Positions 23,168 through 36,084 of a stretch of 64,000 nucleotides of DNA are shown one piece after another; within the stretch, counting starts at the first letter, position 1; each line of letters starts with the position of its first letter. The notes beneath the pieces are model-generated. The model had not been told where the DNA came from. It worked only from the letters and a program-made list of their open reading frames with translations, and searched no databases. The DNA is from Sequoia sempervirens (lineage: Eukaryota > Streptophyta > Pinopsida > Cupressales > Cupressaceae). The stretch spans positions 62,001 to 126,000 of the forward strand of contig VDFB02321300.1 in NCBI GenBank assembly GCA_007258455.2, in the 5' to 3' direction. The position numbers were made by a program, and so were the translations under genes.

Positions 23168-24413
23168 GACATGCCAGGTAGGAAATTTTTTGAGTAGAAC
23201 TCACAAAATGGAGTGGAGTAGTAGGACTACTCTTTCAGGTTGTTGACAATCTGTAGTGAACTTCATCATTGATTTAGACAAGAGGAATTTCTTCCCTCGC
23301 CTCTTCCAACACTTAGTTGGGATTCTTGTCATCCTCCTCCACCAAGTGTGCACTCTATTCATCCTTCTTCTTGTGAACTCACATCCACCATAGACCATCA
23401 TTCTTTGTCATATCTCTTCTTCCTTTCTATCCTTCTTTGTGGGATCCAACCCAACACAAACCAACCAGCTCCACCAAGTTCCTCCTACACCATCATCTAC
23501 AACCTCTATACACAAATATGCAACATTCGCATACCCATTTTCAACAACTTTATCTTCTACTACTGCAATCTCTTCCTTAGAGGGTAAACAATCAACATTT
23601 TTAAATTTAAAATCAGAAATTACCTTCTTTGCTACCCCAACATCATTTTTTCATCCTCAAAACCTTTCATGTATGCATCTTCATAAGGCTATTCAAATTT
23701 CTCCCATGTAGTCATGTCCTCCAAAGGACCATTGTTTTCTACATCTCCTTATTTATTGTCTGCAATGAACATAACTTCATCCAACATTTTCCTTTCAAAT
23801 AACCTATCTATCATCCTCATTTCTTCTTTCAACAAAAGATCATCCTCTTCCTCACCAACCCACTTGTCAAATTTAGGACCATCCATGTCCACAATTTATG
23901 ATTGCAAACCCTCTTCATCCACTTCACACAATGCACTCCATTCACATGTTATCTCTACAACTTGTACCTTATCATCTTCTTCACTTGTGTGGGCTATCCT
24001 CACATATCTTTCTTACATTCAACCTCCATCAAAGGGCTACAACACTCTTTCTTTTTGCTCTTCTTTTTGTTGTCCTCTTCTAAAAGAACATTCTTCTTAT
24101 CATATCTCTCTTCCCACATTCTCATTTTCTCTTTAAACTTCTTTTCTAATATATTCACTTCAGTCTAGAGCTTTTCAAACTCTTCACGGTGCTTCGAATT
24201 TTCCACTTCTTCCCAATATTGTTCACAAAACAAAATTTGTACGGGCCTCCTCATGACCCATCCCATCTTCTCAAGTATAGACTGCCTTATGCTTGGTGAT
24301 CTGTCTACACACTCTAATACTCTAACTTCATTCTCCACCCGTAGATCCTAGCATAGACTGCCTCATGTTCAACACTCTGCCTATGCACTTAGAACCTCTG
24401 GCTCTGATACCAC
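23168..24413 (-). other. Internal region of element I
   Basis: The minus-strand primer site TGGTATCAGAGC is at 24401-24412 (exact match to the initiator tRNA-Met type). The minus strand also has a short Lys/Glu-rich frame near 24040-24170, similar in composition to the acidic/basic tails after the proteases of elements II and III. I see no catalytic motif. Confidence 0.7.
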
Positions 24414-25605
24414 TGATGCAAACAAAAACCACCCCAATCCACAACTCACAAAACAACAGAGATTAAACAGAGAGAGAAACCATTTCAAATCAAATCTAAA
24501 ACTTTTTTCATTTGAATTTATGCAAATACAAATTGCTCAATACATTTTTAAAGTCAAATCTCCACAAATGTTCTCCTTGTAACTTCTTTTTGCTACTCCA
24601 AAGCTCTCTTCTTGTTGTTTAGACTTTCACACAACTCCAAAATCTCTACACCTCTCACACATTGGTGCCTCTTCTTTCCTTCACTGGTGTTGCTCAAACT
24701 TGTAACCAAAACTCCCAATGAATACCTCTACAAAGGTATTTTTCTCTTTCCCATACCTCACCAACTTCTTCCCACATTTTTCTTCAAAAACCACCCAAAA
24801 ATGCATTGAAAATTATCAATTATTGCCCTAGAATGGGCTCCCAAATTTCCCCCAAGAATAGCTCTGTACATGCTATGTTTATTCAGCCTTAAATGAGGCA
24901 TTTAGACTTCCAGAAACTCCTCCAAATGTTGTCTTTATTCAAGGGGCGTTTTTCTCTATTATGAGAATTTTAACAATTTAAAAATCTTGATTTTTAGCCT
25001 CTTTTATGCTCCAAACTCCCCCCATATGATTTATGCAATAGATAAATGATTAAATATGAAATATAAATTGATATTTGACTTCCATGGCCTCCATAATACC
25101 TTTGCAAAATAAAATTAATCAAATTGGTGCTTTGAAGTGTGGAATCGGGTGCTCACAGGCAAAAAAAATGAAAGTTATCTGATTCACACAAAAATTGGTG
25201 TGCAAGCTTGGAATGGTATCCAATGGACCCCTACAAAAGGATTTCACCCAAACCTTCACAAATTTTAAAATTTTAAATTTTTGAAAATTGTTGACATTAT
25301 TTTAACCAACTTTTGGCATTAAAATCTCCCAAACTAGAAAATGTATGACTTTGATTCTTTTTGCAAATTCTATGTGTCACCTCCATGAATGCCCCTACCA
25401 AATTATTCTACTCCAATCCTTATAAGTTTTCCAGAAATAATTTTTGAAAACTACCTATAGAGAAAGTCAAATTTGAACACACCAAAAGCTTTTCCAAAGC
25501 TGAGAGATGTCAAATGAACCCCAAAACACACCAAAACTGAATTCAAACCTGAAGCTTGTTTTTGGTTGATACTGATTGCCAATTTTCCCAGATGCTCCTG
25601 CATCA
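24414..25605 (-). repeat. 5' LTR of element I
   Basis: It matches 21982-23167. Its inner edge touches the primer site and its outer edge is followed by TGATA. Confidence 0.93.
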
Positions 25606-25610
25606 TGATA

Positions 25611-26068
25611 TGGGTATGGGGACCTTTAGTAAGATCATATATATTCATGAGCTTTCCAATAATCTTCTTTTTGTATATCAGATTGCATGAAGTGGTATAG
25701 GAAATTCTATCGAGTTCACTCCAGATTTAGTATTCATTCAATATTTACATACAAGACAACTTGTTGTAGTGGGAAAGGCCAATCATATTGCCAATGTTTA
25801 TTTCTTTTCATATCTTGCTTCTACTCTTGATGATGATTGTTTTTCTCCTTATCTCATATTGAGTGTGGGTAGTTGTTTTGAGGGTTATATTGGTCACCTA
25901 AACCTTTGTGTTAAGATTCATCCCGCCACTTCAGACTTGAGTGTTGAATTGGTTTCTAGGACTTTAGATGAGAGGATATCTTTTGTTTTCCATATTTTTC
26001 TTTGTAGGATGGTTTCATGGAAGGTATATCAGATTTGGTTTTTCATTCTTCTTCTGCAAATTGGATGA
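25611..26068 (+). pseudogene. Protease/GAG-pre-integrase remnant of third Copia-like element
   Basis: Directly after the TSD the frame gives M-G-T-F-S-K-I and H-E-L-S-N-N-L-L-F-V-Y-Q-I, the standard block downstream of the Copia protease active site. It completes the protein broken at 21981. A TGA at about 25686 and drift afterwards end recognisable similarity; the frame to 26068 reads through to a D-x-x-S-G-x-x-I-G-type decayed tail. No integrase core follows. Confidence 0.72.
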
Positions 26069-26681
26069 CATTTTTAAGGGGGTCTCTCTCCTCCTTGATC
26101 ACACATCTTCTTTTGAGGTTAGTCTTGTGTTTCCACATTCTTTGTCTTCTTCCTTGATTAGGGTCACACTTGATTTTGTTGAGGCGCCTTCAGATACATT
26201 TGATGTATGTTTAGAGGTGCCATTCTTGAGGCTTCTTCCCTCTTGCTTCTTCATGGAGATGAAGTTTCTTCATCATCAACCATTGGATTTTTTTCTTCCC
26301 AAGGGGAGACATGTTATTTTTTAATATTGGATTCTCTTTTGTCTTTAGACATTCTTCAGTGTTTTGGAGCTACTTCATTATGGGGGGCTATGTGGTCTAT
26401 TTCTTTCCTTCTTATGAGGGGGGATTTATAATGTATATATGCGATGGATTTTGTACTTGGGGGGTATCATGGAGTCCTCCATCTTTCATCACTTGATTGT
26501 ATCTTTTCTCTTTTGAAGAGGGGATTTTTCCCATGAGGTTTTTCTCCTTTTCTCTATTTGTGAGAGATTTCACTTGCATTTGTACATGGGTACCTAAAAT
26601 AGCCTCATAGTTGGGACCCATCCTTGCATCTCTACATCATTTGCTTAAATTGCTTCTCCCTAAGTTTCACTTAAGGGGGGT
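26069..26681 (+). other. 3' untranslated part and purine tract, third Copia-like element
   Basis: No domain is recognisable. TTAAGGGGGGTTG at 26671-26683 is the purine tract that meets the LTR. Confidence 0.65.
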
Positions 26682-27065
26682 TGTTGGTGTAAATAGGTCA
26701 TTTTCATAACTAGTTATTAGTGGGGTCCTATTTACATGTTAAGTCCACTTATGTCTTAGGCATATATAAGTTGTTTATATAATATTTTATATTTTTAGCT
26801 TTTATTAAATATTAGAGTCCTAGGTCATTTAATGATGGCTCATGTCATTTAATAATGACACAAGTCATTTAATGTTTTTCATTTGGTATTTCATCACACC
26901 TTGTCTATATAAGCAAGGACATTGGGAACTTTTGTAGCATACCTCATCATCATATTTGATAGATCTTAATATAAAGCAAGCTCATTTCTTACATACTCTC
27001 TTGTAGAAGGTTTCCATTGTTTTTTTAGGTGGTCTTGGAAATAGAGCTAATCTTTAGCTCCTACA
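26682..27065 (+). repeat. Right LTR of third Copia-like element
   Basis: 384 bp, TGTTGG...CTACA, with TATATAAG at 26906-26913. The last 272 bp match 18143-18416. Confidence 0.88.
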
Positions 27066-28044
27066 ATTTATACTTGACCCTTTAGTGAGATTGGGAATCC
27101 TTTCTTGATTTGGAGAACCTATAATTGAGAGATTATTGTGAATAAAACTAAATTTTACTTCAATTCCATCTAGAAGCAAAGTATTTTGATAGTCTTTAGG
27201 CAAAGGATTCTCTTGTGACCCAAGTTTTTAGTGGAGTGTTTAGGAATAGTTTTGGGTTTTGAGGTTGTTCCTAAAATTAATCACCCCTCTCTCTTTAGTA
27301 TGCTTCAATTTGAGGTAAAATTTACATAAAATGGCTATGCACTCACCTTTCCAATCAATATGTCTCCACTATATAGGTCTAACCCAATAAGAGGCTATCC
27401 ATTATCCTCAAGCATATCTACTCTAAGGTTTTTTGTGTTTGGATTTTATAAATATGCTCCAATCTTGGATGAACTTTTAGATTCATTGTCATCATGGTAT
27501 ACCTTTGATGTGAGCATATGAAAATGCAAGGTTCAAAATGACCCACAATCTATTTAGGAGTGGCTTAAAACCACAATATTCTAGGTTTTATCCATAGTGA
27601 ACATTTTTAAGCTACAATAATATTTTGATCATTGTAGAGCTTCACCTTCCTTTCTTGAGTTTATTTTCTTATGGAATTATAAGTGATTGGAGTGAATGGC
27701 CTTGAGAATTCTTACATTATGAATATGTATTTTTTTATTGTATATGTGACTAGATAGAATTCAACCCATGTAGGTTTAATGTGTTGTTCATGTGTTGGTA
27801 ATTTGATCCCCGAAACTTATAGCAACATGTGTATAGGTTAATAGATCACTCTATGCAGTAATATAATAAGGTCAACCAATCCATGGTTTGTGAATCCTTG
27901 AAATTTTGATTATTTTTACTTGAATATAAGATGACCCTACATGCCATAACCAAGTTTGATATAGGAACAATTTAGCTAGTTGCCACCAATTTAGCATGTA
28001 GATGATAGTTGTCAAGAGCTAACCACCATATCTTAGGGGTTAGT

Positions 28045-28230
28045 CAACTTTCACCAATACCACACAAGTGAAGGATGCTAAGAGATAGCCATGATATGAT
28101 AGGCTTAGCTAACTTTCACCAATATCATGCACGTGATAGATGCTAAGAGATACCCCGTACCAAATTGGACTAACTTTCACCAATAACATGGAGGAGATAG
28201 ATACTAGGATACACCAACTCAAAAGGTTCA
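28045..28230. repeat. Tandem repeat, period about 61-64 bp
   Basis: Units start at 28045, 28109 and 28170, each with an AACTTTCACCAATA phrase, then a CATG/CACA segment, then GATGCTAAGAGATA or a variant. A weaker unit may precede them. Confidence 0.75.
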
Positions 28231-28495
28231 ATGGGATATGGAAATCTTATTATTAGTGTCATGTGTCATGTTTTGTTACACTTATGTGTGTCTCAATGAT
28301 GACAAGCATTAAGGGATTCTTATCTCATCATAATAGCTAGCAAAGAACTAGAAAACAAGATGGAACCCGCAATGTAGCATGGGATACATTGGCATTCCTT
28401 TTTCCAACTACGATGTAATTAAGAGCTTAAGTATTAGTGAGCTCGGTGATGAGGAGGATACATGCAGTAAGTTCATATTCATTTCTTTTTTCAGT

Positions 28496-28745
28496 TGATC
28501 ACTATTTGTGCATGTGATGTATGTATGAGTTGATCATTATGTGTACATTTTTATGTGTATATAATTTAGTCACACTATGTAATGTGATGCTTACATGATC
28601 TAGTCAATGTGCATGCATGATATATATAAGTTGATTGCTATGTGTATATCTAATGTATGCATGTATAAGTTGATTACTACGTGTATATCTAATGTATTTT
28701 TTATCTTGTCGTTATGTGTACATGTGATGTATGTATGAGTTAGAA
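28496..28745. repeat. Degenerate minisatellite, about seven units of 34-40 bp
   Basis: Each unit starts GATCA/GATTA/GTC, followed by CTATGTGTACAT and ATGTATGTATGAGTT variants. The two units around 28630-28700 are the most similar. Confidence 0.6.
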
Positions 28746-31229
28746 ACTATGTGGTTTTCTATTTCTACTTGTTGACATTGTATTATCTATATAATATATG
28801 CTTGAATAATACTATTGTATATGGATTGAATAGGGAGCATAAGCTCAATTATGGTTGTGTTTTAAAAGAGAGTTCAAAGATCTCATCCTAGTTGTGCAAA
28901 TGGAGTCTTCCTATTTTTGGTGTATAAACTATGAAGCCTTTGATTCCCAAAAGAGGGATTTGTAAATAAGGATTTTCAAATGAACCCTTGAGGAATAGGT
29001 CAACATCTAGGAAATTATCATGATATAGAGAGGTTGCTCTATTTAGACAAAAAAGGTAAGTTGTGACATAGAGTTGTTGTCTTGTTATGGTTTGTTAAGG
29101 TTTCAAACTATCTCTTCTAAATTAGGAGTTGCTTGGTCAATTAAGATGGTGTTTAAGTGTAATGAAAATGATGGTAGGAAAAAAGGAGTAGTAACCAAGG
29201 GTGGTTATTACAAGCTGCATTAAATGGTTGTGTTTCCTAGAATGAACGTGTTCAAATACCTTCCAAATATGTTCAAGATAAAATAAATTATATGGCTAGT
29301 TTAAAAGGAACACCACCATCCATTGAAGGTTTTTGGCTTCCTTTCCAAAAAAATATATTAGTCTCAAACCTTTTGTGATCTTTATAGCATATTTTCTTAA
29401 TTGTAACCCTTATTCTATTAGCTAATCAGATGTTTTAGTGAACCTCATATTGTCTGTACTAGGGAAGTTAGGTGACACTCACTTGGTAGTTGGTCTAATT
29501 AGTGTCATGTTGAATATGTGGATGTTAATTCTAAGATCGTATGATGATCCTTATTTTGTGAACTTGTTCAAATGTCATGAATAACTAGTGATATGGTGAT
29601 AAATGTGTGTAATAATATTATTGGTTGAATTATATGTATGAACTTGTCACGGGAAAAAAATATTTATAATAAAATCAATTTAGACGTGAACAATAAATAT
29701 AAAATAGAAGTTAAATAAATTACAAAGTGTTTTGAGTTGGCCATAAATAAGTTGTGGTTAAAGTGATATAGTTGTTTATGGCATGTGGTTATGCCATTAT
29801 TTTTTGTGTGTGTGTGAGAGAGTGTATGACCATAACCCTAAATCTTGCATATGTATTTATTGAGAAATTAGATGTTACTTTGATTTATGTGTGGTGTAAA
29901 TAATATCAATACTTCAGGACTATTGCCTTTATAATTGGTTTAGAATTTAGCATAATTGAAAATGGAGTATAAGAAAGTGTGATGGTAAACAAAAATAAGA
30001 TAGAGAAAATTTGAATAAATTATTATGATGTATATAACAATCATGTTGAACTATAATCTCTTATTGAAAATTTTATGCTAACATACTTCTTGTACATATA
30101 ATTTGGCTTGATTATTTCAAGTAAATAACATATCGCCAATCATATTGCTTCATTTATATTCACATATCTTGGATGTATTGATATGTGCATTGAGTGTGCA
30201 CATGTAGGTTATCCAAAGGGAGAATGAGAGACCAAACAATAACCTCCAATTGTCATTCCCACTTCATCTTGTGAACTTTACTATAATTCCTAGCTATACC
30301 AATCAATCTTGGTCTAGTAAGACCAAGACCTTCCATTACAACCTTGTGTTTTTTTCTATCAATGAAACCTTTTGATTGATGTATTTGAATTAAGAATGCA
30401 TAGTTTTAAAGTGGAAATATTTTTCAATTGTCTTTTTCTAATTTATAAATCTTCAAATTAACTTTTTCAACTTGTGAATTTTGGTTCAATGTTTAGGTGC
30501 AAATTTACAATGTTGGAAATTGAGTATTTTGGGTGTTTAAGGGTGAAAATAATCCTCTTAAGTGGATACATTGGGATACATTACTTTTTAGGTGAGGTTG
30601 AGTGCAGCTCAAGGAACTTTGAACCTATTAATTACCTTAGAAACATTAAGTAATTATAAGGCACGGTGAGTTGTGTGTAAGAGATTTGAGCAAATATCTC
30701 ATTCTTTTATAATTATTATTTTGGGGAGTAAATTTTATTGTTTTCTTGGTATTGTAAACTCATGTGGGTTTCACATTGTCTTGTAAGAATCAATGATGTG
30801 ATGTAATAAATTGTTGTATTTGGGAGGTTATGGAAGCCATGTGTCCTCATCCTATTAAATGAGGATGGATGGTATGACACCTCGCCCCCCCCTTTAGGTC
30901 TTCATTTTGACTTGGGAAGGCTAGTTTTGGGTTCTCTTTTTTTGTTTTTGACATATACAAAGAGTGACCTTAATGATCATTTTTATTCTACTCTTTTATT
31001 TTTTTGGCAAGGATCTATTTTCCATTCATCTTGATGCAAGTATCTTGAAGTTTTATGGAGTGTGAGTGGAATGGTGTGTGAGTTTGGGATGAAGGTCTAT
31101 CCAAGGAAAATGGTTCTTCATATATTTATAAGCTTCCTCGATAAGTTAAACTCTATATTGTTATTGCATTATTCTTTAACTAATTCATGCATGTGTATAT
31201 AAGAAAAAAAAGAACTAAAGGCGTGTGTG

Positions 31230-32473
31230 TGATGGAGTAGATGGTACTCCCATCTCAACACATACTAAAATCATCAATCAAAAAATACATCAACATATTT
31301 GCAACAAAGAAATATGATTGAAACAACATCAAAAATCAACCACAAATGTCTCAACTTCTCATTTAAAACACTGCTAAAATTCCAGGATTACAATGAATAA
31401 CTGAATTACATCAAAAGGGGCAGCCATGGGGGCTGGTCCAAACAACTTTAAATATGAATTATAACTGAGATATAACAAAAAAAAAAAAAAATTATAATAA
31501 CAAATACAAATTCACCCTTCGATCACACTTCATCAATCTACCAGCTCCTGCAACCAGCCGAACTACACATTAACTTGCATAACTGAAATAACATTTATAT
31601 GCAGCCATGAGTGTTGTAGTTAACCATTAAAAATTAGAAAACAAAATAATATAAGAAAAAAAACAAAAATAATTTCAATGATCCAACTTTTCATCACAAC
31701 AATCTCAAATTTTGAATCACAAAACTAGCTCCTGCATCATGCAAATTACAATGCAAATCACTACTCTTTCAACTTTTGAATCTCAAATCACTTGCTATTG
31801 TTCAATCATCTTCAGACCTACAATACAAAAATTTTGATGGTATTATTCTTCACATTATATTCCCTCTTGAGTCACTTTCCTCCAATTCCATGTAGAAAAC
31901 ACTCTCTCAAATTCTTGTAGAGGTGACTAGCTCCAAACTTGTCAAATCTCGCCTTTTATGCTAAATCTTCATTATTTTGTTGTAGCTTCCATTTGCAACA
32001 TCCCATCATGATGAAAATGCTTAATAAATTATTAAAATAAAATATTTAATGCTCCAAAAGCATCTTAAAATCCACCTCCAAGAATAATGCTAAGTTTGGA
32101 CTCCATCTTGACTCCTCCACTCCACCCGAATAGGGTCAAAATTAGAAATTTCATAACCATCACCACTTGGGCACCCATTTTTATTTTCTATCATTTAGAA
32201 AAGAATAAATGAGTTATGGAAATTTTTAACTCCCAAAAATCCACATGTATCTCTGCATGTTTTGATTCAAGATTTGGCCCCTAAACTATCTCCCACATCA
32301 AGATTTTGCAACAACTTAATAAGGCCAATTATTTATTACATTATTTTGGCCAATAAATTGTAATTTATTCTCCAACTAAAAAATCACCAAACCTTAGGAA
32401 ATTAAAAATTAAAATACTTTTTTGTTTTGGTTAATGCAAGATTGCTCTCACAACCCAAGATGCTCTTGCATCA
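31230..32473 (-). repeat. 3' LTR of element II
   Basis: TGATGG...GCATCA; matches 34044-35209. Confidence 0.92.
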
Positions 32474-32985
32474 GACACCCAAGGTAGGAAAATTTTGTGA
32501 ATCTGGATTCACAAAATGGAGTTGAGTGGTAGTATCACCCTCTCAGATTGCAAGCAATATACAACAAACTCCATTGATGAAATAGATATTGCTGATTTGT
32601 TCTTCTTCCTTCTCTTCCAACACCTAACTGGAACTAGTATCCTTCTCTAACAACTCTTCTCAACAACCAATCCCTTGAATGTGGAATCAACTCCACCATG
32701 AACCAACCACATCCTCCAAATGTATCTCATACTCTCCTCTAGTCTTGTGGGATTCAACCCACCATAGTCCAACCACCTCCACCAAAATTTACTTGCACTA
32801 AACTCTACAACACCATATAAATCCTCCGCCTTCCATACTTCACTAGCAATCTCTTACTAAACCATCTCATTTGAATTCACTAAATCATCCAACTTATTAT
32901 GAAAATAATTAAAAATAAAAGTTTTTACCTCCTCATTACTTGTTGCAATATCATTCTCAAACTCATCAAAGGATTCATCAAAATC

Positions 32986-33840
32986 TTATTTCACCTCATT
33001 ACCTTTTGCTGCAATCACTCCACCTTCTGTCAGCACTTGCCATTCATTTTCTACCACTAAAATATTTTCATCTACACAAGATCCACTCTCATCTTCATCA
33101 TAAAAATGAAACATATTATGCATTACCTCTTTCTCTTCAACCTTTTCTTCACCACTATCTATTGCCATATCTTCTTCACCTTCACGCTTAGTTGCACTTT
33201 CATTTTCCATTACTTTCAAGTCCTCCAAAGGACACTCATCATTCTTAATCATTGCAACACTTTCCTCTTCTTTTCCCTCTTTATCCTTTTGAACAAGGAT
33301 TTCCACATTTTACTTTCCACCCTTCTTCCCCACACACAAAGTTTCACTTGCAAACATATCAATACCAAAAGAACAATAAGATTCAACCCTTCCCATTTTA
33401 TTTTCCTTTCTATCCTTGTTATCTGCTACAACTTCTTTTTCCACTTCCTCTTGCCTATCTTGCAAAGGATTCAAAACATATTCTTCCCCATCCTTTATGA
33501 TTATATATGTATTCTTCCTACCATCATGTAGAGCTCTTTGATCATACAACCATGGTCTACCCAACAAAAAATGGCATATATCCATAGGTACAATATCACA
33601 TACAATTACATCCTTATATCTACGGATTTGAAAGTCAACCACACATTGCTCACTTACCCATATTTGGCAATCTCCTTGCAACCAAGAAATGTAGTATGGG
33701 CTAGGATGCTTGATTCTTTTCAATTTCAACTTGTCTACCATCTCTTCAGATACAATATTATTGGTGCTACCATTGTCCACAATGACTTTGCAACATTTCC
33801 CACTCACTTTACACCTTATTCGGAATAAATTACTCCTTTG
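32986..33840 (-). pseudogene. Retropepsin-like protease and acidic tail, element II
   Basis: Read leftward from about 33840, the frame carries an aspartic protease of Ty3/Gypsy type. It has V-I-V-D-N-G-S-T-N-N-I-V-S (catalytic Asp present, the following Ser changed to Asn), the C-D-I-V-P-M-D block and the flap-side L-L-G-R-P-W motif at about 33555. A long Glu/Lys-rich tail follows to about 32986 in two frames. In autonomous Gypsy elements RT would follow here; instead the sequence runs to the LTR. A gag is not visible upstream. Confidence 0.8.
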
Positions 33841-34030
33841 GATGGGCTCTTAATTCTTTGTTTGTGGCTCTAGAAATTATTTCTTCATCACAAAACATTC
33901 TTCTGGCTTCCAAGACATTTTTTTAAACACTTTTCCACACTCTCTTTGCGACTACTTCACTCTCTACCTGCAAGTCCTAGTGCAAACTGCCTCACATCGA
34001 CACTTCTACCTGCACACTCAAGAAAAACTA

Positions 34031-34042
34031 GCTCTAATACCA
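34031..34042 (-). promoter_or_regulatory. Primer binding site, element II
   Basis: The minus strand reads TGGTATTAGAGC, one base from the initiator tRNA-Met site, directly inside the 5' LTR. Confidence 0.85.
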
Positions 34043-34043
34043 C

Positions 34044-35209
34044 TGATAGAGTAGATGGTACTCCCATCTCAACACATACTAAAATCCTCAATCACAAAAC
34101 ACATCAACATATTTGCAACAAAGAAATATGATTGAAACAACATCAAAAACGGAAGAAATGGGGGCTAGTCCAAACCACTTTAACTATGATTTATAACTGA
34201 GATATAACAAAAAATAAACTGCTTATAATAGCAAATACAAATGCACCCTTCAATCACACTTCATCAATCTGCCAGCTCCTGCAAGCAACTGAACTACACA
34301 TTAACTTGCATAACTGAAATAAAATTTATATGCATCCATGAGTGTTGTGGTTAACTATTACAAAAAAATAAAAATGATATAAAATAGTAAACAAAAATAA
34401 TTTCAATGATCCAACTTTTCTTCACAACAATCTCAAATTCTGAATCACAAACTAGCTCCTGCATCCTGCAAATTACAATGCAAATCACTACTCTTTCAAC
34501 TTTTGAATCTCAAATCACTTGTTGATATTCAAACATCTTCAAACCTGCAATAAAATATATGTGATGGTATCATTCTTTACATTCTATTCCCTCTTGAGTC
34601 ACTTTCCTCCAATTCCATGTAGAAAACACTCTCTCCTCAAATTCCTACAAAAGTGACTAGCTCCAAAATTGTCAAATCTCACCTTTTATGCCAAATATTC
34701 ATTATTTTGTTGTAGCTTCCATTTGCAACATCCCATCATGATGAAAATTCTTATTAAATTCATTAAAATAAAATATTTAATGCTCCAAAAGAATCTTAAA
34801 ATCCACCTCCAAGAATAATGTTAAGTTTGGACTCCATCTTAACTCCTCCACTCCACCCGAATAGGGTCAACATTAGAAATTGCATAACCATCACTATTTG
34901 GGCACCCATTTTTTATTTTATATCATTTAGAAAAGAATAAATGAGTTATGGCAAGTTGTAACTCCCAAAAATCCACGCCTATCTTTGCATTTTTTGATTT
35001 TTCAAGATTTGACTCCTAAACTATCTCCCACATCAAGAGTTTGCAACAATTTAATAAGGCCAATTATTTATTACATTATTTTGGCCAATAAATTGTAATT
35101 TATTCTCCAACTAAAAAATCACCAAACCTTAGGAAATTAAAAATTAATATACTTCTATTTGTTTGGTTGATGCAAGATTTCTCTCACAACCCAAGATGCT
35201 CTTGCATCA
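34044..35209 (-). repeat. 5' LTR of element II
   Basis: It matches 31230-32473 along its length, with small indels. Confidence 0.92.
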
Positions 35210-36084
35210 ATGTGTTGAGTTGACTGATTTTGTATTTAGGATATTTTTGTGTATTGTGTCCTTGACTTTTCTTCTCTTGATTGGCCTCTCGATGTATTGT
35301 AAATCCACCTTACATATTTGAATGTGTCATTTGGTTTTTTGATTTAATTTTGTTCCTAGTTTTTCTTTGGCCTATTGGCTTGGGGGATGACAAGAGTCTT
35401 TATAGTGTGATGATGTCATAATGGTTAGGTGGAAAGCATTCTCCTCCCATTGGCTTATTCAATCTTGGTTAGAGAATTTGTGAATGGTGACCTTGAGTAG
35501 AGTATCATATTTGAATGAAAGTGTATCATTGAGTTATGCTATAATGTGAAACCAATTTATTTCAATATGGTATAGTTAGACATTACATTTCAAAAGAAAA
35601 GTATTAATAATAAACTTAATGATTTGTATTATTTTGAAGGAAGGATTTATAACAAGTATGTGCATATGTATTTAACCTTTCATTTAACTTTCAAATTTAT
35701 ACTTGTTTCTATATATGGAGGAAAGGTAACATATTTGAAAGATTACCTAATCAAAAACATTGAGTTGCAAAATACAAACATATATTTCTTTATGAAATTT
35801 AATTTTCTTTTAAATTTATACATACAACAATTGATTTCAGCATATAATCTAGAAAATCATTTATTTATCTATTTTTATTTTAAGAAGAAATAATGTATAT
35901 GATAAATACTGATGTAAACATTTGTATAACTCATTCTTCTAATATATATTACAAATATATAGAGAGATATTATTGAAGAAACAAAATTTACATATTTTCA
36001 ATTAGTAAAAGAAAAGTATTATGTATACATATATGTATATAAACACATATATGAATGTATGTATATACATATACATATACATAT
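35210..36084. other. AT-rich spacer ending in a microsatellite
   Basis: No gene seen. 36020-36089 is an imperfect TATG/CATA microsatellite that served as target for the next element. Confidence 0.7.

Larger units (their letters stand above)
21982..25605 (-). mobile_element. Non-autonomous LTR element I (reverse orientation)
   Basis: It has LTRs of 1186 and 1192 bp, an internal region of only 1246 bp and a perfect TSD, TGATA (21977-21981 and 25606-25610). The primer site, read on the minus strand, is next to the right LTR, so transcription would run leftward. It has no gag, protease or pol that I can recognise, so it must have moved using proteins from another element (LARD/TRIM-like by size). 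Confidence 0.93.
18143..27065 (+). mobile_element. Third Copia-like element, gag-protease only, interrupted
   Basis: It has a primer site at 18417, a leader of about 2.5 kb, gag (20944-21720), a protease start (to 21981), then a reverse-oriented LTR insertion (21982-25605). The protease tail resumes at 25611 and a purine tract meets the right LTR at 26682. I find no integrase, RT or RNase H, so it is either a deletion derivative or a naturally non-autonomous form. No TSD can be confirmed because the left end is unclear. Confidence 0.85.
27066..31229. other. Anonymous DNA, no gene seen
   Basis: I find no credible reading frame or domain on either strand. Two degenerate tandem repeats are listed separately. 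The rest is AT-rich single-copy-looking sequence, probably very old element debris. Confidence 0.6.
31230..35209 (-). mobile_element. Non-autonomous LTR element II (protease only)
   Basis: It has LTRs of 1244 and 1166 bp and an internal region of 1570 bp, in reverse orientation as shown by the minus-strand primer site (34031-34042) and protease. The flanks are GTGTG (31225-31229) and ATGTG (35210-35214), a TSD with one mismatch. It has no gag, RT or integrase. LTR ends, size and tail composition resemble element I, so they are probably related families. Confidence 0.9.

Noticed and set aside
23348..24168. Plus-strand Ser/Thr/Phe-rich frames in element I
   Set aside because: They are the antisense of a purine-rich minus strand; three frames are open at once, which is compositional.
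25769..26624. Overlapping Phe-rich frames after the protease remnant
   Set aside because: Only the start of the first (to about 25700) fits a Copia protein; the rest is T-rich untranslated sequence open in three frames.
32940..33828. Plus-strand frames rich in His, Leu and Phe
   Set aside because: Antisense shadow of the protease and its Glu/Lys-rich tail on the minus strand.
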